From DAOTZS01 sp034434335 (GTDB lineage: Bacteria > Chloroflexota > Anaerolineae > CG2-30-64-16), in assembly GCA_034434335.1 (NCBI GenBank), contig DAOTZS010000040.1, positions 1 through 25,019 on the forward strand: DNA of 25,019 nt, given 5' to 3'. The position numbers were made by a program, and so were the translations under genes. Positions 24,697-25,019 of the stretch are shown here, in pieces (within the stretch, counting starts at the first letter, position 1; each line of letters opens with the position of its first letter). The notes under the pieces were generated by a model. The model had not been told where the DNA came from. It worked only from the letters and a program-made list of their open reading frames with translations, and did not search any database.

Positions 24697-25019
24697 TCAC
24701 TCATATGATTCGGTCCTGCCATATAGGCGGAACTGGATGACCGTAGCGACGATTAACAAGAGAGTAAGCAGGAAGGCCAGGGCAGAGGCGTAACCCATCT
24801 GGAAGCGCGCGAAGCCGTAGTTGTAGATCATCAGCACCGGCGTCATGGCGTACTGGGTCGTGAGCGTGCCGCCGGTCATCACCAGCGGCAGGCCGAACTC
24901 CTTCATGCCCCCGATGATTCCCATCACCACCTGGAAGATGATCACCGGCTTCAGGAGGGGAAACGTGATGGACCAAAACTGCCGCCAGCCGGAAGCGCCA
25001 TCAATGGTGGCGACCTCAT
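24697..25019 (-). CDS. ABC sugar transporter permease, MalF/UgpA type (5' end outside window)
   Basis: The 3' part of a second CUT1 permease; the gene continues past the right edge. The visible protein begins with EVATIDGASGWRQFWSITFP, the EAA motif that docks the ATPase, and continues through two membrane segments (VIIFQVVMGIIGGMKEFGLP and YASALAFLLTLLLIVATVIQ) to RLYGRTESYE. The order, an inner permease ending just before the MalG-type one, is the usual arrangement for heterodimeric sugar importers. Substrate is unknown, but the downstream glycosidases suggest an arabinose- or xylose-containing oligosaccharide. Confidence 0.93.
   Translation of the reverse strand, partial: EVATIDGASGWRQFWSITFPLLKPVIIFQVVMGIIGGMKEFGLPLVMTGGTLTTQYAMTPVLMIYNYGFARFQMGYASALAFLLTLLLIVATVIQFRLYGRTESYE

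Overview
The window is GC-rich, densely coded bacterial DNA. Short Shine-Dalgarno-led gaps, GC-rich hairpin repeats between genes, BNR-propeller and GH-type proteins and a divergent GroEL paralog suggest a Chloroflexota bacterium (Anaerolineae or a relative). There is no rRNA or tRNA to fix the taxonomy, so this is an inference. A cytochrome bd oxidase means that the organism meets oxygen, perhaps at low level.

Left edge (1-480): no gene. Two tandem arrays of hairpin units lie in opposite orientation and share a linker, and the end of a dispersed palindromic element is joined to the second array. Plus-strand block (481-3446): a consensus sigma70-type promoter with a palindromic operator over its -10 region, an Rrf2-family regulator with three cysteines, then cydA and cydB (short-Q-loop bd quinol oxidase). 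A 22-bp perfect-stem hairpin separates cydB from the convergent genes.

Everything from 3611 to the right edge is on the minus strand, over 21 kb. Read in the direction of transcription (right to left), it begins with two ABC sugar permeases. A clan GH-A-like glycosidase, a DUF362 gene and a PPOX-type flavin/F420 protein gene follow; the last two are broken by single-base indels. Next come a GH127-like Cys/Zn glycosidase and a GH31 alpha-xylosidase-like enzyme, then a cyclase-family hydrolase, a Gfo/Idh/MocA dehydrogenase and an MBL-fold hydrolase. After a 243-bp repeat-bearing gap comes a tightly coupled five-gene block: a TIM-barrel protein, two PLP aminotransferases, a flavin-reductase-like protein and an amidohydrolase. 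After a second repeat-bearing gap, the last pair is a GroEL-like protein lacking the catalytic aspartate equivalent to Asp398, and a 14-repeat BNR propeller protein.

The right half looks like an uptake and breakdown locus for a plant-type glycan (arabinose/xylose side chains, by family) with an oxidoreductase/hydrolase module. The five-gene block probably handles an amino or amide compound, but no known pathway is recognisable. The most unusual items are the ATPase-altered chaperonin/propeller pair and the hairpin repeats, whose stems change while loop and linker stay constant.
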